Shown: positions 63,740-64,000 of the stretch, in pieces
Position numbering within the stretch: position 1 is the first letter of the stretch
Layout of the letters: every line of letters begins with the position of its first letter
The notes under the pieces: model-generated
What the model was told of the DNA's origin: nothing
Seen by the model: only the letters and a program-made list of their open reading frames with translations
The model's database searches: none
From: Plazaster borealis
Taxonomy: Eukaryota; Echinodermata; Asteroidea; Forcipulatida; Labidiasteridae
NCBI GenBank assembly: GCA_021014325.1
Contig: CM037462.1
Coordinates: forward strand, 16,202,135-16,266,134
Length of the DNA: 64,000 nucleotides
Direction: 5' to 3'
Position numbers and translations under genes: made by a program

Positions 63740-63890
63740 TAGAGAACTATGGCTTCTGACTGGCACCCGAACAAAAATTTTGACAACATTTAGGGAGACT
63801 GCCAGCATTAGGGATAGATAGCTCGTCGGCACGTTAATCCAGTAGTCGCAGGTTCAAGTCCCGCTCTAGTCTCTTTTGTCTTTGCTCAAT
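63740..63890 (+). repeat. tRNA-like composite repeat
   Basis: It has tggcacccgaacaaa, agggagactgccagcatta, the box A remnant gatagctcg, gttaatccagtagtcgcagg and ttcaagtcccgctctagtc. Confidence 0.65.
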
Positions 63891-64000
63891 CCAAAATTAA
63901 CCCTACATGATGAACAAAAAATAAATCTTCTGCATTTCCGTGATTATATTAAAGTAATAAGAGTGAGTCAGAATGTTGTAAAAAGGAGTTTAGAATATCT

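Overview
The window is animal nuclear DNA: AT-rich, with introns, and dense in short inverted-repeat transposons, tRNA-derived SINEs and LINE tails. The repeat set (a marine-invertebrate-type SINE and MITE mix, and motifs such as 'GGCCTGACGTTTCGA') together with the gene content suggests a deuterostome invertebrate, most likely an echinoderm and probably a sea star. That placement rests on recollection of repeat families, not on a search.

Two genes can be rebuilt exon by exon. On the minus strand, 5171 down to 2258, lies PET100, a cytochrome c oxidase assembly factor of 89 residues in four small phase-0 exons. On the plus strand, 16907 to 46764, lies a 13-exon gene for a 604-residue type I membrane protein. 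It has a signal peptide, a short six-cysteine N-terminal segment, a Ser/Thr/Pro-rich mucin-like stalk, one transmembrane helix, a juxtamembrane cysteine cluster and a tail of about 184 residues. Exons 2 to 8 of this gene are all symmetrical phase 1-1, so any of them can be skipped without a frameshift. Exons 3 and 5 are copies made by a genomic duplication. I do not recognise the protein as a named family.

Layout. 1-2257: repeats and the PET100 3' side. 2258-5171: PET100. 5172-5650: a CpG-rich stretch, possibly a bidirectional promoter. 5900-10430: a large inverted repeat whose right arm carries a 2.3 kb DNA transposon remnant with subterminal repeats and a broken gene. 10430-16560: MITEs, a SINE and a degenerate satellite. 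16561-46764: the mucin-like gene, with introns full of transposons. 46770-49730: SINEs, simple repeats and MITEs. 49867-52252: a very recent duplication with an inserted copy of nearby DNA. 52414-52676: an interstitial telomere-type repeat next to a 40-bp tandem repeat. 53760-54370: a LINE tail. 57139-57389: an inverted-repeat element filled with GTACGTAC-centred palindromes. 60794-61951: more MITEs. 62090-63262: weak coding candidates, including a possible first coding exon of a gene running out of the window.

The two genes show no functional link; they are simply neighbours. The more unusual material is the modular stalk gene, the palindrome array, the recent A-B-A rearrangement and several transposon insertions that can be dated or typed because an uninterrupted copy of the target lies in the same window.
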